Positions 6,999 to 14,900 of a stretch of 33,606 nucleotides of DNA are shown here, in pieces (within the stretch, counting starts at the first letter, position 1; the number at the start of each line of letters is the position of its first letter). Source of the stretch: Nitrospinota bacterium (GTDB lineage Bacteria > Nitrospinota > Nitrospinia > JACRGO01). The translations under genes were made by a program, and so were the position numbers. The notes beneath the pieces were generated by a model. That model searched no databases. It had not been told where the DNA came from and saw nothing but the letters and a program-made list of their open reading frames with translations. The stretch lies in assembly GCA_016212295.1 (NCBI GenBank), contig JACRGO010000214.1, positions 1-33,606 of the forward strand, written 5' to 3'.

Positions 6999-8701
6999 CG
7001 GAAGGAGAGAATGGTTTCGCGGATGTTTTCTAGTCCCTTGTTCCTGCGGCTTGGCCTGAAACTTTCCGGCGCGCCCTGCCACATCCCGCCGCGAACGGCC
7101 CTCACCTTCAGTTTTCCTGGAGTGACCTGCGAGACGTCCGAGGAGCGGTGGGACGGATAATAGGGATTACTCAGCCACTCCCATGCGTTGCCGAACATAT
7201 TTAAAAGGCCGTACTTGTTGGTGTAAAAGGGGTCGCCAGGAAAATCAACGGGTCTGGCCATGTCATATTGGACCAGCTTTTCTTTTTCAATCTTCACTCC
7301 GGACCCGGCCTGAAAGGTCCCCTGGGCCGCTGCCTCCCATTCCTGCTCTGATGGGAGCCGGTAATTAACCCATTTGCAATAGCTTTCCGCGTCCTTCCAG
7401 GAAACCTGCACAACAGGATTTTCGTCTTTTCCCTCGATGGATGAGCCTGGACCATTTGGATGCCGCCAATCCGCGCCGTCCACCCTGGCCCATCCACCGT
7501 CCTTCCAGACCCCGCCCCAGCCGTTTTGCTCAGCTTCTGTTTTATGGAAGGCGGAGAGAACGAAGGCGGTGAATTTTTTGTTGCTCACTTCAAATTTGTC
7601 CATCCAGAAACCATCCACCTTTATTTCCTGCGCGGGTTTTTCGTCTTCAGCGCCGGAATCGCTGCCCATGACGAATTTTCCAGGCTCAATGAAAATCATC
7701 GTGTGGCCGTTTGGGAAAGAGTATTCATAAAAACCCTTCTTGTTTTTAGGAAGGGGATTGGCAGTGTCCACTCCAGCCGGAATATTTCCGCCGAAGATCC
7801 TCGTGAATTCCTTTCGCAAGGTTTCCCTGGTCTCGTCCCTCTCCTTTAATTTTTCCTGCTCCTCGCGCTGTTTTTTGCCTTCAACCAGTATCTTGGCGAG
7901 TTCATTTTCCTGCTGCTTTCGCAGGGCGGAAAGCTTTTCTTCCGCCTCCAGCAGTTCCTTTTCCATTTTCGCGTCCAGTTCCTCTTTTCGTTTTGTCTGT
8001 AGCTCCTCTTTTTTCCTGGCCTCCAGCTCGATTTTTTTCTTCTCCAGTTCCTCTTTCTCCTCCGTTTCCCTCATGATGAGTTCAAAGAATTTCGCGAGAT
8101 GGGGCGGGGTCCTTTGCTTGTCGTATGAAATCTTCTTGTTGATGTTCATGGCCGACCTGAACGATTTTTCCGCGCCCGGGGCGTCGCCCTTCAGGGAGAG
8201 CTGGAGGAGGGCGAGGTATTTGAGGGCCTCGGCCTTCAGCTTGTCGTCCTTGGCTATGCTGTCCAGTCTGGAGAAGTATAAAAAGGCAATCGCATTGGCG
8301 CCGAAATCCAGTTTTTCCAGGGCTTTTACTAGCAGGCCCTTTTCATCGGACATGAAATCAGACCGTATTTTTTCAAGCTTTGCCTGGAGGTCAGGCGGCG
8401 TTCGCTTTTTGTCAATTTCAACGCCTGGATTCAATGAAACAGCGGTTGTGAATTCCAACTCTCCCTTTTCTTCTTCCTTTGCCATAAGAAAGGCGACGAG
8501 GGACAGGTATTTATGCGCCTCCGCCTTGGCCGCTGCGTCAGCGGGGCCTTTAATTATTTCCCCTAGCGCGGCCTTGGATTTGTCGGCGTCCAGGTTGTCG
8601 AATTCCTGGATGGCCTGGGAAAGGAGTCCCTTGTAATCCGCGGCGGACGCCATTCCAAGGACAGAGCACGAGAGTAGTAAAATGCAAATTATTATTTTCA
8701 T
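6983..8701 (-). CDS. Exported TPR protein with coiled coil and C-terminal FGE/SUMF1-like domain
   Basis: From ATG 8701 the protein has 572 residues: a signal peptide (MKIIICILLLSCSVLGMASA); two similar alpha-helical units, each ending in KRTPP followed by a Leu, probably TPR-like repeats (roughly 25-210); a long Glu/Lys-rich coiled coil (about 210-300); and a formylglycine-generating-enzyme-like domain (about 330-572) with FVMGSDSG, EVSNKKFTAFV, NPVVQVSWKDAESYCKWVN, YRLPSEQEWEAAA, GNAWEW and a closing SFRCAWR. FGE-like domains in exported bacterial proteins are often binding modules rather than sulfatase activators; activity here is not shown. Upstream in-frame ATGs (8722, 8740) would lengthen the signal n-region. 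It shares the minus-strand group with kinase and FHA genes and overlaps the lipoprotein gene. Confidence 0.88.
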   Translation of the reverse strand: MKIIICILLLSCSVLGMASAADYKGLLSQAIQEFDNLDADKSKAALGEIIKGPADAAAKAEAHKYLSLVAFLMAKEEEKGELEFTTAVSLNPGVEIDKKRTPPDLQAKLEKIRSDFMSDEKGLLVKALEKLDFGANAIAFLYFSRLDSIAKDDKLKAEALKYLALLQLSLKGDAPGAEKSFRSAMNINKKISYDKQRTPPHLAKFFELIMRETEEKEELEKKKIELEARKKEELQTKRKEELDAKMEKELLEAEEKLSALRKQQENELAKILVEGKKQREEQEKLKERDETRETLRKEFTRIFGGNIPAGVDTANPLPKNKKGFYEYSFPNGHTMIFIEPGKFVMGSDSGAEDEKPAQEIKVDGFWMDKFEVSNKKFTAFVLSAFHKTEAEQNGWGGVWKDGGWARVDGADWRHPNGPGSSIEGKDENPVVQVSWKDAESYCKWVNYRLPSEQEWEAAAQGTFQAGSGVKIEKEKLVQYDMARPVDFPGDPFYTNKYGLLNMFGNAWEWLSNPYYPSHRSSDVSQVTPGKLKVRAVRGGMWQGAPESFRPSRRNKGLENIRETILSFRCAWR

Positions 8702-8750
8702 GAATTTATAAGGTACTTTCATTTTAATATTTAAAATCAAATTTTTAATA

Positions 8751-8817
8751 GAACGCTGATGACGCGGATTTCGCTGATTATCACGGATTAAAGGAAATTT
8801 TATCCGCGATAATCCGT
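8751..8817. repeat. GCGGAT/ATCCGC palindrome, copy a (shorter form)
   Basis: GAACGCTGATGACGCGGATT on the left and TTTATCCGCGATAATCCGT on the right form a palindrome related to copies at 11382, 17684 and 28601. It lacks the distal right arm present in those and stops five bases before the DUF2283 stop codon. Confidence 0.75.
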
Positions 8818-8821
8818 TTTG

Positions 8822-9046
8822 TCAGGCGCCCTTTTGAACCAAATTTTTGTCGAGTTCAAGCTCATAGGAAAGAATTGTTTTAATATTCATCTTCTTGGAA
8901 GCATCGAGTATTTCAATGCCGACTATTTTGTCATCGGATGTTGTGTCTAAATTAACGCCTTCGGAAATCTCTATGACTCCTTCCGGTTTCTGGTTTCCTA
9001 ATTTTATATAAACGGCATCAACTTCATTATCATAATGAACTCTCAT
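8822..9046 (-). CDS. DUF2283 domain protein
   Basis: A 74-residue protein of the DUF2283 family: MRVHYDNEVDAVYIKL at the start, an acidic middle (EISEGVNLDTTSDDKIVGIEILDASKK), then a helical tail. Members are small cytoplasmic proteins often encoded beside DUF4258 proteins, in a toxin-antitoxin-like pairing; the function is unproven. Its ATG overlaps the stop of the DUF4258 remnant by four bases (ATGA), the coupling expected for such a pair. The gene is followed at once by palindrome copy a. The family call is solid, the antitoxin role is inference. Confidence 0.85.
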   Translation of the reverse strand: MRVHYDNEVDAVYIKLGNQKPEGVIEISEGVNLDTTSDDKIVGIEILDASKKMNIKTILSYELELDKNLVQKGA

Positions 9047-9186
9047 TTTTTTCTTCCTTTTTTGAGCAGGTAGTTGGTTATTATCATTGCAATATTTTCT
9101 GCTACAGAGACAACAATTTTCAACGGATACTTAAACCCAATAACATTTTTTATTACCACATGTCTTCCTTGATGTAAATTCATGCT
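9043..9186 (-). pseudogene. DUF4258 protein, C-terminal remnant
   Basis: The last 40 or so codons resemble the end of DUF4258 proteins (GRHVVIKNV, PLKIVVSV, IIITNY-like beta strands, then KKGRKK). The N-terminal half of the family, with its HA..R..ERG helix, is missing. The frame stays open to 9330, but that extension lies inside the palindrome at 9221-9328 and encodes nothing family-like. From ATG 9186 only 47 residues would be made. It still ends in ATGA overlap with the DUF2283 gene. Most likely the 5' half was lost and replaced by a repeat, leaving the partner intact; a shortened working protein cannot be excluded. Confidence 0.6.
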
Positions 9187-9220
9187 CGTTAAGGATATCT
9201 CAAATTTGCTATTTTTTTCT

Positions 9221-9328
9221 ACCGCTGAGGCGCAGGCGCTGAGAAAAGGTAAGGACACGACGCATCGTGCCACAACAACTGTAAAACTTTTATAAAAATC
9301 TCCGCGCCTCTGTGTCTCCGCGGTTCCC
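9221..9328. repeat. Palindrome ACCGCTGAGGCGCAG / CTCTGTGTCTCCGCGGTT
   Basis: Left arm 9221-9244 and right arm 9299-9326 are imperfect inverses with about 55 bases between. It belongs to the word-like class CTTTGTGTC...GGTGAA seen at 3804-4029 and sits where the 5' half of the DUF4258 gene should be. Past it, 9328-9360 holds a low-complexity run of AAATCC/AAATCT words. Confidence 0.7.
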
Positions 9329-9367
9329 AAATCCCAAATCTTAAATTTTAAATCCTAAATCCCCATT

Positions 9368-10195
9368 TCACGGGTTCACCCACACCGCTGGAAGTTCCCT
9401 TGACAGCATATCAACCGTTTCCTGGCTTTTCTCCGACTCAAGGGAAACCGCCAATTCATCGAGAATTATTTTTTGCTCCAGCTTCATGTTCGAGTAACAT
9501 TTAGCGGACATGAGATGGGGGGAATAGGGGACCTCCTTGCCGTCCCGTTTCACGGAAAGGGCAACAGGGGGCTTAATGGCAAGAGACCTCTTGATGGACT
9601 CTGACGCCTTCATCCATTCGTTTTGGGCCATGAAGTCCATGGCCTCGATATAGTACTCGTCCCATTCCTTCTTCTTCGCGGAATCGATCGCCTTCTTGTC
9701 CTCTTCGGATTTCTTCAATTTTTCCGCCGCCAATTGGAGGTATTTCTGGGATTCCTCGTATTGGGAAAGGGCCATGGATTTTTCAAATTCCTTTTTGGCC
9801 AGGTCCCATTTCCCCAAATTATAGTAACAGAGGCCGAGTCTATAGTGGGGAAAGTAGCCGAACCTCATACCGTAGAGTTTTATTTTTTCGCCCTCCTGGT
9901 CGTTATCGGCTATGGCGGTCTCCAAAGCAGTTGCCGCGTCCCGCCAATTTTCCTTTTCCATCAGCGATTCAGCTTCAAGGTAGCTGGAGGTCCATTTAGG
10001 CGCCGCGTGCGCGCCTGCCGGGAAAAAGAGAATGGAAACCGCTGACAACATTGAAAGAAATATGGGGAGGAGGCGAAGGGCGAAGGGCGAAGGGCGAAGG
10101 GAAGAAGGCGAAAGGCTGAAGGCTGAGGGCTGAAGAAAAAAGATTTTAAATTCCTGGCTGCTGGCCGCCGGTAGTTTATTATTTTTAAACCGCAT
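9368..10195 (-). CDS. Exported TPR-like protein with a repeat-derived N-terminus
   Basis: An alpha-helical, probably TPR-containing protein. A hydrophobic signal segment ends in PAGAHA before APKW; the mature part has helix pairs typical of TPRs (YLEAESLMEKENWRDAATAL; YRLGLCYYNLGKWDLAKKEF; AMDFMAQNEWMKASESI). The start is uncertain: ATGs at 10195 and 10207 and a TTG at 10246 are in frame, none with a good ribosome site. From 10195, residues about 20-42 (a Ser/Pro/Phe/Leu-rich run) are encoded by the tandem GGGCGAA repeat at 10072-10134, so the n-region of the signal peptide is unusually long and low in complexity. It is the next gene after the FHA gene, in the same direction, and likely serves the same envelope-signalling group. 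Confidence 0.75.
   Translation of the reverse strand: MRFKNNKLPAASSQEFKIFFLQPSAFSLSPSSLRPSPFALRLLPIFLSMLSAVSILFFPAGAHAAPKWTSSYLEAESLMEKENWRDAATALETAIADNDQEGEKIKLYGMRFGYFPHYRLGLCYYNLGKWDLAKKEFEKSMALSQYEESQKYLQLAAEKLKKSEEDKKAIDSAKKKEWDEYYIEAMDFMAQNEWMKASESIKRSLAIKPPVALSVKRDGKEVPYSPHLMSAKCYSNMKLEQKIILDELAVSLESEKSQETVDMLSRELPAVWVNP
10072..10134. repeat. Tandem GGGCGAA / GGCTGAA short repeats inside a coding region
   Basis: Four units of AGGGCGA, then AAGGCGAA and three GGCTGA(A/G) units. The array stays in frame with the TPR gene on the minus strand. Confidence 0.8.
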
Positions 10196-10270
10196 GGTAG
10201 TTTTCATTTTAGAAAAATTGGTCATTGGTAAATTTTCAATCGTCAATTGTCAATGCTCAATGATTTTGCG

Positions 10271-11305
10271 TCACCACGACAGCTCCACCTTGGCCTGCGA
10301 GCCTATTTTGATTGACTTGATGGCGTCGTCCATAGCCACCACTTTCACCTCTGTCTTGAAATATGTCTTACCGGCCTTCTGAAATCCTTCCTTGGCAATG
10401 GTTTCAATTTTCGCTGGGAGCCCCTCGTCCCCGGTAAGCGATGTTTTGGCCTTGACCGCCATTCCTTCTTCCAATTTGGATATGTCCGACGCGGCGGCGT
10501 CAACTTCAATAATAAAATAATTTCTGGAAATGGAGCCTATGGACCCTTCAAATTCCAACCCCTTGTTTGCCTGGGATTTCCTCGCAACGCTTTGGGCGCC
10601 GGTTGGGGCTTCCTTGCCCGGGCCGGAGGCGAGGAAGTAAAAGGCCCAAGCCAGACCGGCGAGAATCGCCAGACCAAGGATGGCTATAAACTTGTTATCC
10701 TTGATTTTTTCAATAAAGTCCTCGGAAAACGAGCCTGTCCCGTGTCCGTCCAGCGAAATCGCCAATTGAAAGCCTGACAGGGTGATCTTGTCCCCGTTGG
10801 AGAGTTTTACCGGTTGTTTATGAGGGATTTTTTTCCGGTTAAGTATGGTTCCCCCCTTACTGAGATCTTCAATGAAAAAACCGTCTTCCTTATAAAAAAT
10901 AGTAAGGTGTTTCCGGGAAATATTCGGGTCCTCAAGGACCACTTCGTTATTGGTGGCCCTTCCAACGCGAATCATCCCGTCATAGTAAAGCGGGGCGGTT
11001 TGTACCCTCCTCCCGTCCTTGTATATCTTGAGGTGGCCAAGAGCGGTTTTTCCATCCCCCCTTGGTCTTTCCTCTTCCGTATAGATCCGGGTCTTTTCGT
11101 CCTCTTCAAGGACTGAATCCTCGTCCTTTTCGCCCTCCGGCCCAACGGAATGGCTTGCCACAACGGTTTTCCCGTTGTCCAGGGGCAAAGAATCCTCTTC
11201 CGGTTGGGTGTCTTTCTCTTGGTTCCCGGAATTTCCTTCCCTGTTTTCATCGGAAGGGAGATAGACCTGCGTCTTGTCGTTGTCTGGGGGGGCTGTGTTG
11301 CTCAT
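10271..11305 (-). CDS. FHA domain transmembrane protein with Lys-Thr motif tail
   Basis: FHA domains bind phosphothreonine peptides. This 344-residue protein has an acidic N-terminal tail (1-90) with four Lys-Thr motifs at T12 (DKTQVY), T47 (GKTVV), T71 (EKTRIY) and T87 (GKTAL); an FHA domain (about 92-186) with the conserved G115-R116, N119/N120 and S130-R131-x-H133; one membrane helix (206-226); and an outside beta-rich domain (about 235-344) of unknown kind. It faces the cytoplasm with the FHA part. The gene follows the Ser/Thr kinase gene, with palindrome copy b between, so it is the natural kinase substrate or partner (inference). ATG 11305 is preceded by AAAGGA some 12-17 bases away. 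Confidence 0.92.
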   Translation of the reverse strand: MSNTAPPDNDKTQVYLPSDENREGNSGNQEKDTQPEEDSLPLDNGKTVVASHSVGPEGEKDEDSVLEEDEKTRIYTEEERPRGDGKTALGHLKIYKDGRRVQTAPLYYDGMIRVGRATNNEVVLEDPNISRKHLTIFYKEDGFFIEDLSKGGTILNRKKIPHKQPVKLSNGDKITLSGFQLAISLDGHGTGSFSEDFIEKIKDNKFIAILGLAILAGLAWAFYFLASGPGKEAPTGAQSVARKSQANKGLEFEGSIGSISRNYFIIEVDAAASDISKLEEGMAVKAKTSLTGDEGLPAKIETIAKEGFQKAGKTYFKTEVKVVAMDDAIKSIKIGSQAKVELSW

Positions 11306-11381
11306 ATTGAATTTAACGTCCTTTGGTTAAGCAGCCTTTAAAAACTCTGCTCGTACATCTATCAAAATTTAAAAAAATATA

Positions 11382-11478
11382 GAACGCGGATGACACAGAT
11401 GAGGCGGATCTACACGGATTTTAAAAAAACAATTTTTTATCCGCGTAAATCCGTTTTATCCGTGTCATCCGTGTTCCA
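11382..11478. repeat. GCGGAT/ATCCGC palindrome, copy b
   Basis: GAACGCGGATGACACAGATG opens the left arm and GTGTCATCCGTGTTCC closes the right arm; the centre is AT-rich (TTTTAAAAAAACAATTTTTT). It fills the spacer between the kinase stop and the FHA start. Confidence 0.85.
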
Positions 11479-11490
11479 TTTTTCGACTTC

Positions 11491-12942
11491 TTATTGTTTT
11501 TCCTGCTCAAAGTCGACCTTCAGCACCTCGGTCTGGTCCTTTTCAATTTTGATACGAATGGTTTTTTGCTTGCCGATGTCCGGGTTATCCATTACCACAA
11601 CGTGGTTTCCTGTTTTCAGCTTATGTTTTATCAGGGGAGTTGTCCCGGCCTTTTTATCGTCGATTTGAACAAAGGACCAGGGGACGGAGTTTACAGTTAG
11701 AAAACCGAAGGTCTCTTCTTCCGCCTCCCTGGACGCCCTACTTCCCAGCAAGGCCGCCTGGTCAACCGGAACGGCGGCCTGCTTGCCTGGCTTGAGGAAG
11801 AAGACCAGTCCAGCCACCACCAGGAGCATGAAGGCGCCAAGGATGATAAACGGTTTATAATCCTTGGCCGCTTCAACGGCTGACGCGGATTCGGCAAGCG
11901 TGCCGACGTTAGTCGCCTGCATGCTTTTTATATCATCCGGCATGGACCGGATGGCCTCGTCCTCCTCCTTGGCGGCCTGGTTTTCCTTGGCGATGTTTTC
12001 CTTATAATTGGTCTTAAGATAATCGGCTATTTTCCTGGAGCTCAGATCAATCTTGTGCGCGAGGCTGAAATCGTTCAGGGCCTTTTCCATTTCATCCGCC
12101 GTCTGGAACCGCTTAGTCCTGTCTACTTCCAGGGTCTTCCGCACTATCGCGTCCAACTCCTCCGGGATATCCTTGTTTATGTCCCTGGGAGGGGGCAGCC
12201 TGTGCTCCCTCATGGCCCCAAGGATGTCAAGGTCCGTTTTCCCGGCGAACATCTGCTTGTTGGTCAGGAGTTCCCACAGCACTATCCCAAGGGAGAAGAT
12301 GTCGGAGCGCGGGTCCAGCGGCTCGCCGCGAAGCTGTTCCGGAGACATGTAGGCGAGTTTTCCCTTTCTCACTCCCAGTTGGGTCTGCTCCACCTGGATT
12401 TCCGTTTTTGCTATGCCGAAATCGATCAGCTTTACGTCGCCCTCGTATGAGAAAAGGGTGTTATGCGGGCTGACGTCACGGTGGATAATTTCGAGCGGCT
12501 TGCCGGAATCATCCTTGGCGCGGTGTGCGTAGTCAAGGGCCGAGGCCACCTTTGCTATGACTGACACGGAAAGGTCCATTGGAAAGGAATGGCGTTTCTT
12601 GAGGCAGTCCGTGAAGACGTCCATCAGGCTCTTGCCTGGGATGTACTCCATGGCTATGAAGTAATAATCATCGACCATCCCGAAATCGTAAATGGAGATT
12701 ATGTTCTGATGTTTGAACTTCGAGATGATCTCCGCCTCCGTGCGGAAGAGATTGATGAGGGTCTGGTTGGTGGCGAAGTGGGGAAGTATCCTCTTTATGG
12801 CTACGGATATCTGGACCTTGCTGTCCCCAACAATGGTGATCTTCTTGCCTTTATAGATTTCCCCCATCCCGCCCTCGGAAATCTTGCGCAGGAGGAGGTA
12901 ATCGCCGAAGGGTTCGATTTTTAAGCTTGGTTTTTCAGACAT
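11491..12942 (-). CDS. Hanks-type Ser/Thr protein kinase with C-terminal PEGA domain
   Basis: A membrane kinase of 483 residues from ATG 12942. Visible are the glycine loop (ISEGGMGEIYKG), catalytic K50, alpha-C E71, HRDVSPHN with D156, DFG at 174-176 and APE-like YMSPEQLRG, so it should be active. A juxtamembrane linker leads to one membrane helix (IILGAFMLLVVAGLVFFL), then a periplasmic PEGA-type domain (FLTVNSVPWSFVQIDDKKAG, TPL, LKTGNHVVV). PEGA domains are thought to bind surface polymers, so it may sense the envelope. The HRDVSPHN form resembles myxobacterial kinases. The start lies 11 bases after the porin-like gene stop; a TTG at 12957 is less likely. The FHA gene follows. Confidence 0.95.
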   Translation of the reverse strand: MSEKPSLKIEPFGDYLLLRKISEGGMGEIYKGKKITIVGDSKVQISVAIKRILPHFATNQTLINLFRTEAEIISKFKHQNIISIYDFGMVDDYYFIAMEYIPGKSLMDVFTDCLKKRHSFPMDLSVSVIAKVASALDYAHRAKDDSGKPLEIIHRDVSPHNTLFSYEGDVKLIDFGIAKTEIQVEQTQLGVRKGKLAYMSPEQLRGEPLDPRSDIFSLGIVLWELLTNKQMFAGKTDLDILGAMREHRLPPPRDINKDIPEELDAIVRKTLEVDRTKRFQTADEMEKALNDFSLAHKIDLSSRKIADYLKTNYKENIAKENQAAKEEDEAIRSMPDDIKSMQATNVGTLAESASAVEAAKDYKPFIILGAFMLLVVAGLVFFLKPGKQAAVPVDQAALLGSRASREAEEETFGFLTVNSVPWSFVQIDDKKAGTTPLIKHKLKTGNHVVVMDNPDIGKQKTIRIKIEKDQTEVLKVDFEQEKQ

Positions 12943-12953
12943 GGAGTTCAAAT

Positions 12954-14282
12954 TCAAAACCTGTATATAGTTGAAACGGAGAACTGCTCGCCCCGGTTGT
13001 CGGAGATATCCACCCCCATGTCCAACTGTATGTTTTCCTTGTAAACGATTCCTATGCCGCCCGTGCCGTGGTTGGCGTTCTTGCCTGGAGGATATATGTC
13101 CCTGTTGGCGGGGTCCTTGCTTCCCACGTATTTAATATTGTGCTCCTGCTCGTGATAGTAACCCGCCCTTGCCGCGATGAATATATTCTTAAAGGGGCTT
13201 AAAACATATTCCCCGCCGAAGTGGAACTCGTTTCCGTCGCGGATATCATAATTATTGGCGGATGAAGAGTCAAAAAAGGAATTGAGATTGTTCAGCAGAT
13301 CGGAGTACTTGATCCTGACATAGTCAAAGGAAACGTTAAGGCCGAAAAGTTCGTAGGATATCCCGGCCCCGTAGCTGTCCGGCAGCTTCACCGTGTAATC
13401 CTCGGAGGAATACAGGATGAACTTGTTTGCCCCCTCGTAATACGGCCCGGAATAATATTGGGCCTTGGACGTGAATTTGGGCTGTTTTTTATACACCGCC
13501 CCTATTTTCAAGGACGATATTGGGTTCCACTGCATCCCCAGCGTATAGCCGAAAGAGGTTTCCGCGTCATGCACTATCCTTTTCGCCCGTATGCTGTTAG
13601 GTGAATAGTCCGGCGCGCTGTAGGGATTATTCTGGTTGTACTGGTAAACGTTCGCCTCGGAGTCCATGGCGTAGCGCGAGACCCTGGCGTTGGCCCCTAT
13701 GGCGAAGTTTTCAAAGGGGACAAAGGAAACGGCCATTCCCACGTCCTCAACAGTCATGTCAATAACCGACTGCGCCGGGAATTTGCGGGCATAGCCCCCG
13801 GTTGAGGGAACTGAAACTATGGCCCCCCTGGAGGCCCATTTTTCCTCGTAATTCACCAACTCGTGGCGGAAGATGGCGAGGGTCGCCAATTCCGTGGGGT
13901 ACACAAGGCTCATGAAGGAAAGGCTGGTGACGTGGTCCTGGAACACCCTTGGCTGGAAAGCCGGGTCCACAACGCCGAACTGGTTCTCCACGCCCCCCTT
14001 GTTGTCGTAAAAATCGATGTTTGTTTCATTTTTAAAAAATTTCATCTCCACCGACACCTCCGGCTTGGTGAGGATATGGAGGCCGGCGGGATTTGAGGCC
14101 GCCGCCGTGGCGTCGTCCGCCAGGGCGATGAAGGCCCCGCCCATTGCAAGAGACCTGGCGCCCGGATTATTGAAGTTGAATTGGAAGTTGTCGCCGTAAA
14201 GGAGGGAAATGGAGTGCGCTCTTTCCGTTAGCAAGAGGAAAAAGATGAGAAAGGGCAGGGTGGATAAAAGATATTTTTTCAT
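12954..14282 (-). CDS. OmpP1/FadL-like outer-membrane protein
   Basis: A 442-residue beta-barrel. A signal peptide (MKKYLLSTLPFLIFFLLL...RAHS) precedes NNPGARSLAMGGAFIALADD and ATAAASNPAGL, the N-terminal plug signature of the FadL/PorV-type family. The rest alternates aromatic-rich strands, and the chain ends in a terminal Phe (STIYRF), as expected for BAM-inserted barrels. FadL proteins import hydrophobic compounds; PorV-like relatives act in secretion, so the substrate is open. It is the first gene of the minus-strand run porin-kinase-FHA-TPR. The 256-bp spacer to the divergent HIT gene should hold its promoter, but I see no clear elements there. Confidence 0.9.
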   Translation of the reverse strand: MKKYLLSTLPFLIFFLLLTERAHSISLLYGDNFQFNFNNPGARSLAMGGAFIALADDATAAASNPAGLHILTKPEVSVEMKFFKNETNIDFYDNKGGVENQFGVVDPAFQPRVFQDHVTSLSFMSLVYPTELATLAIFRHELVNYEEKWASRGAIVSVPSTGGYARKFPAQSVIDMTVEDVGMAVSFVPFENFAIGANARVSRYAMDSEANVYQYNQNNPYSAPDYSPNSIRAKRIVHDAETSFGYTLGMQWNPISSLKIGAVYKKQPKFTSKAQYYSGPYYEGANKFILYSSEDYTVKLPDSYGAGISYELFGLNVSFDYVRIKYSDLLNNLNSFFDSSSANNYDIRDGNEFHFGGEYVLSPFKNIFIAARAGYYHEQEHNIKYVGSKDPANRDIYPPGKNANHGTGGIGIVYKENIQLDMGVDISDNRGEQFSVSTIYRF

Positions 14283-14538
14283 GAATTGTTTATTCTTTGT
14301 AGTTTTGGCTATTGATACTTATTTGGCAATTGTGATTTGTAGTTTTATCGACTTGCGGCACGGAAGCCGACAGCCTCATGAATTATAAAGAATTATCGGT
14401 TATTTGGCAAGGTGTGAGTTAGTCCAAAATTTTGTATAGGATTTTGGGCATGACGAGATAAAAAAATAACGCGTCTATAATTGACAATAAAGGCGTTTTA
14501 AACTTAAAATTGGCGCTGTAATTCAAAAGGAGAATGAT

Positions 14539-14883
14539 ATGAGTGATTGTCTTTTTTGCAAAATAGTGGCTGGCGCCATACCTTCCAAGAAGGTGTACGA
14601 GGACGAGCATATCCTCGCCTTTCACGACATAAACCCAAAGGCCCCGGTCCATGTCCTCGTTATCCCCAAGATACATAAGGCCACTTTGCTGGAACTGGAG
14701 GAGGCGGACAAGGACGCCATCGGGGGCATATTCCTGGCCATAAACCGGATCGCCAGGGAAAAGGGCGTGGCCGAGGACGGTTTTCGCGTGGTGGCCAACT
14801 GCGGCAAGAAGTCCGGGCAAGAGGTCTTCCACATCCACTTCCACCTCCTGGGCGGCAGGTCCATGCAGTGGCCTCCGGGATAG
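14539..14883 (+). CDS. HIT family nucleotide hydrolase (HinT-like)
   Basis: A 114-residue histidine-triad protein that hydrolyses adenosine phosphoramidate-type or related nucleotides. It has the N-terminal CLFCKIVAGAIPSKKVYED of HinT, FHDINPKAPVHVLVIPK, and the catalytic triad as HIHFHLLGGR. The two early Cys match the zinc-site positions of some members. AAAAGGAG at 14526-14532 sets the ATG. hypF starts 17 bases after its stop, so the two are probably cotranscribed. Confidence 0.95.
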   Translation: MSDCLFCKIVAGAIPSKKVYEDEHILAFHDINPKAPVHVLVIPKIHKATLLELEEADKDAIGGIFLAINRIAREKGVAEDGFRVVANCGKKSGQEVFHIHFHLLGGRSMQWPPG

Positions 14884-14900
14884 GGACGCCGGATCGCGGG

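Noticed and set aside
7740-8636. Open frame of 298 codons on plus, rich in Ser and Phe
   Set aside because: It is the reverse side of the Glu/Lys-rich coiled coil of the FGE-like protein; such codons always leave a Ser/Phe-rich shadow. No ribosome site or family features.
14283-14538. tRNA or small RNA gene in the divergent spacer
   Set aside because: No TPsiC-arm-like sequence or cloverleaf stems found by eye; only AT-rich sequence consistent with promoters.
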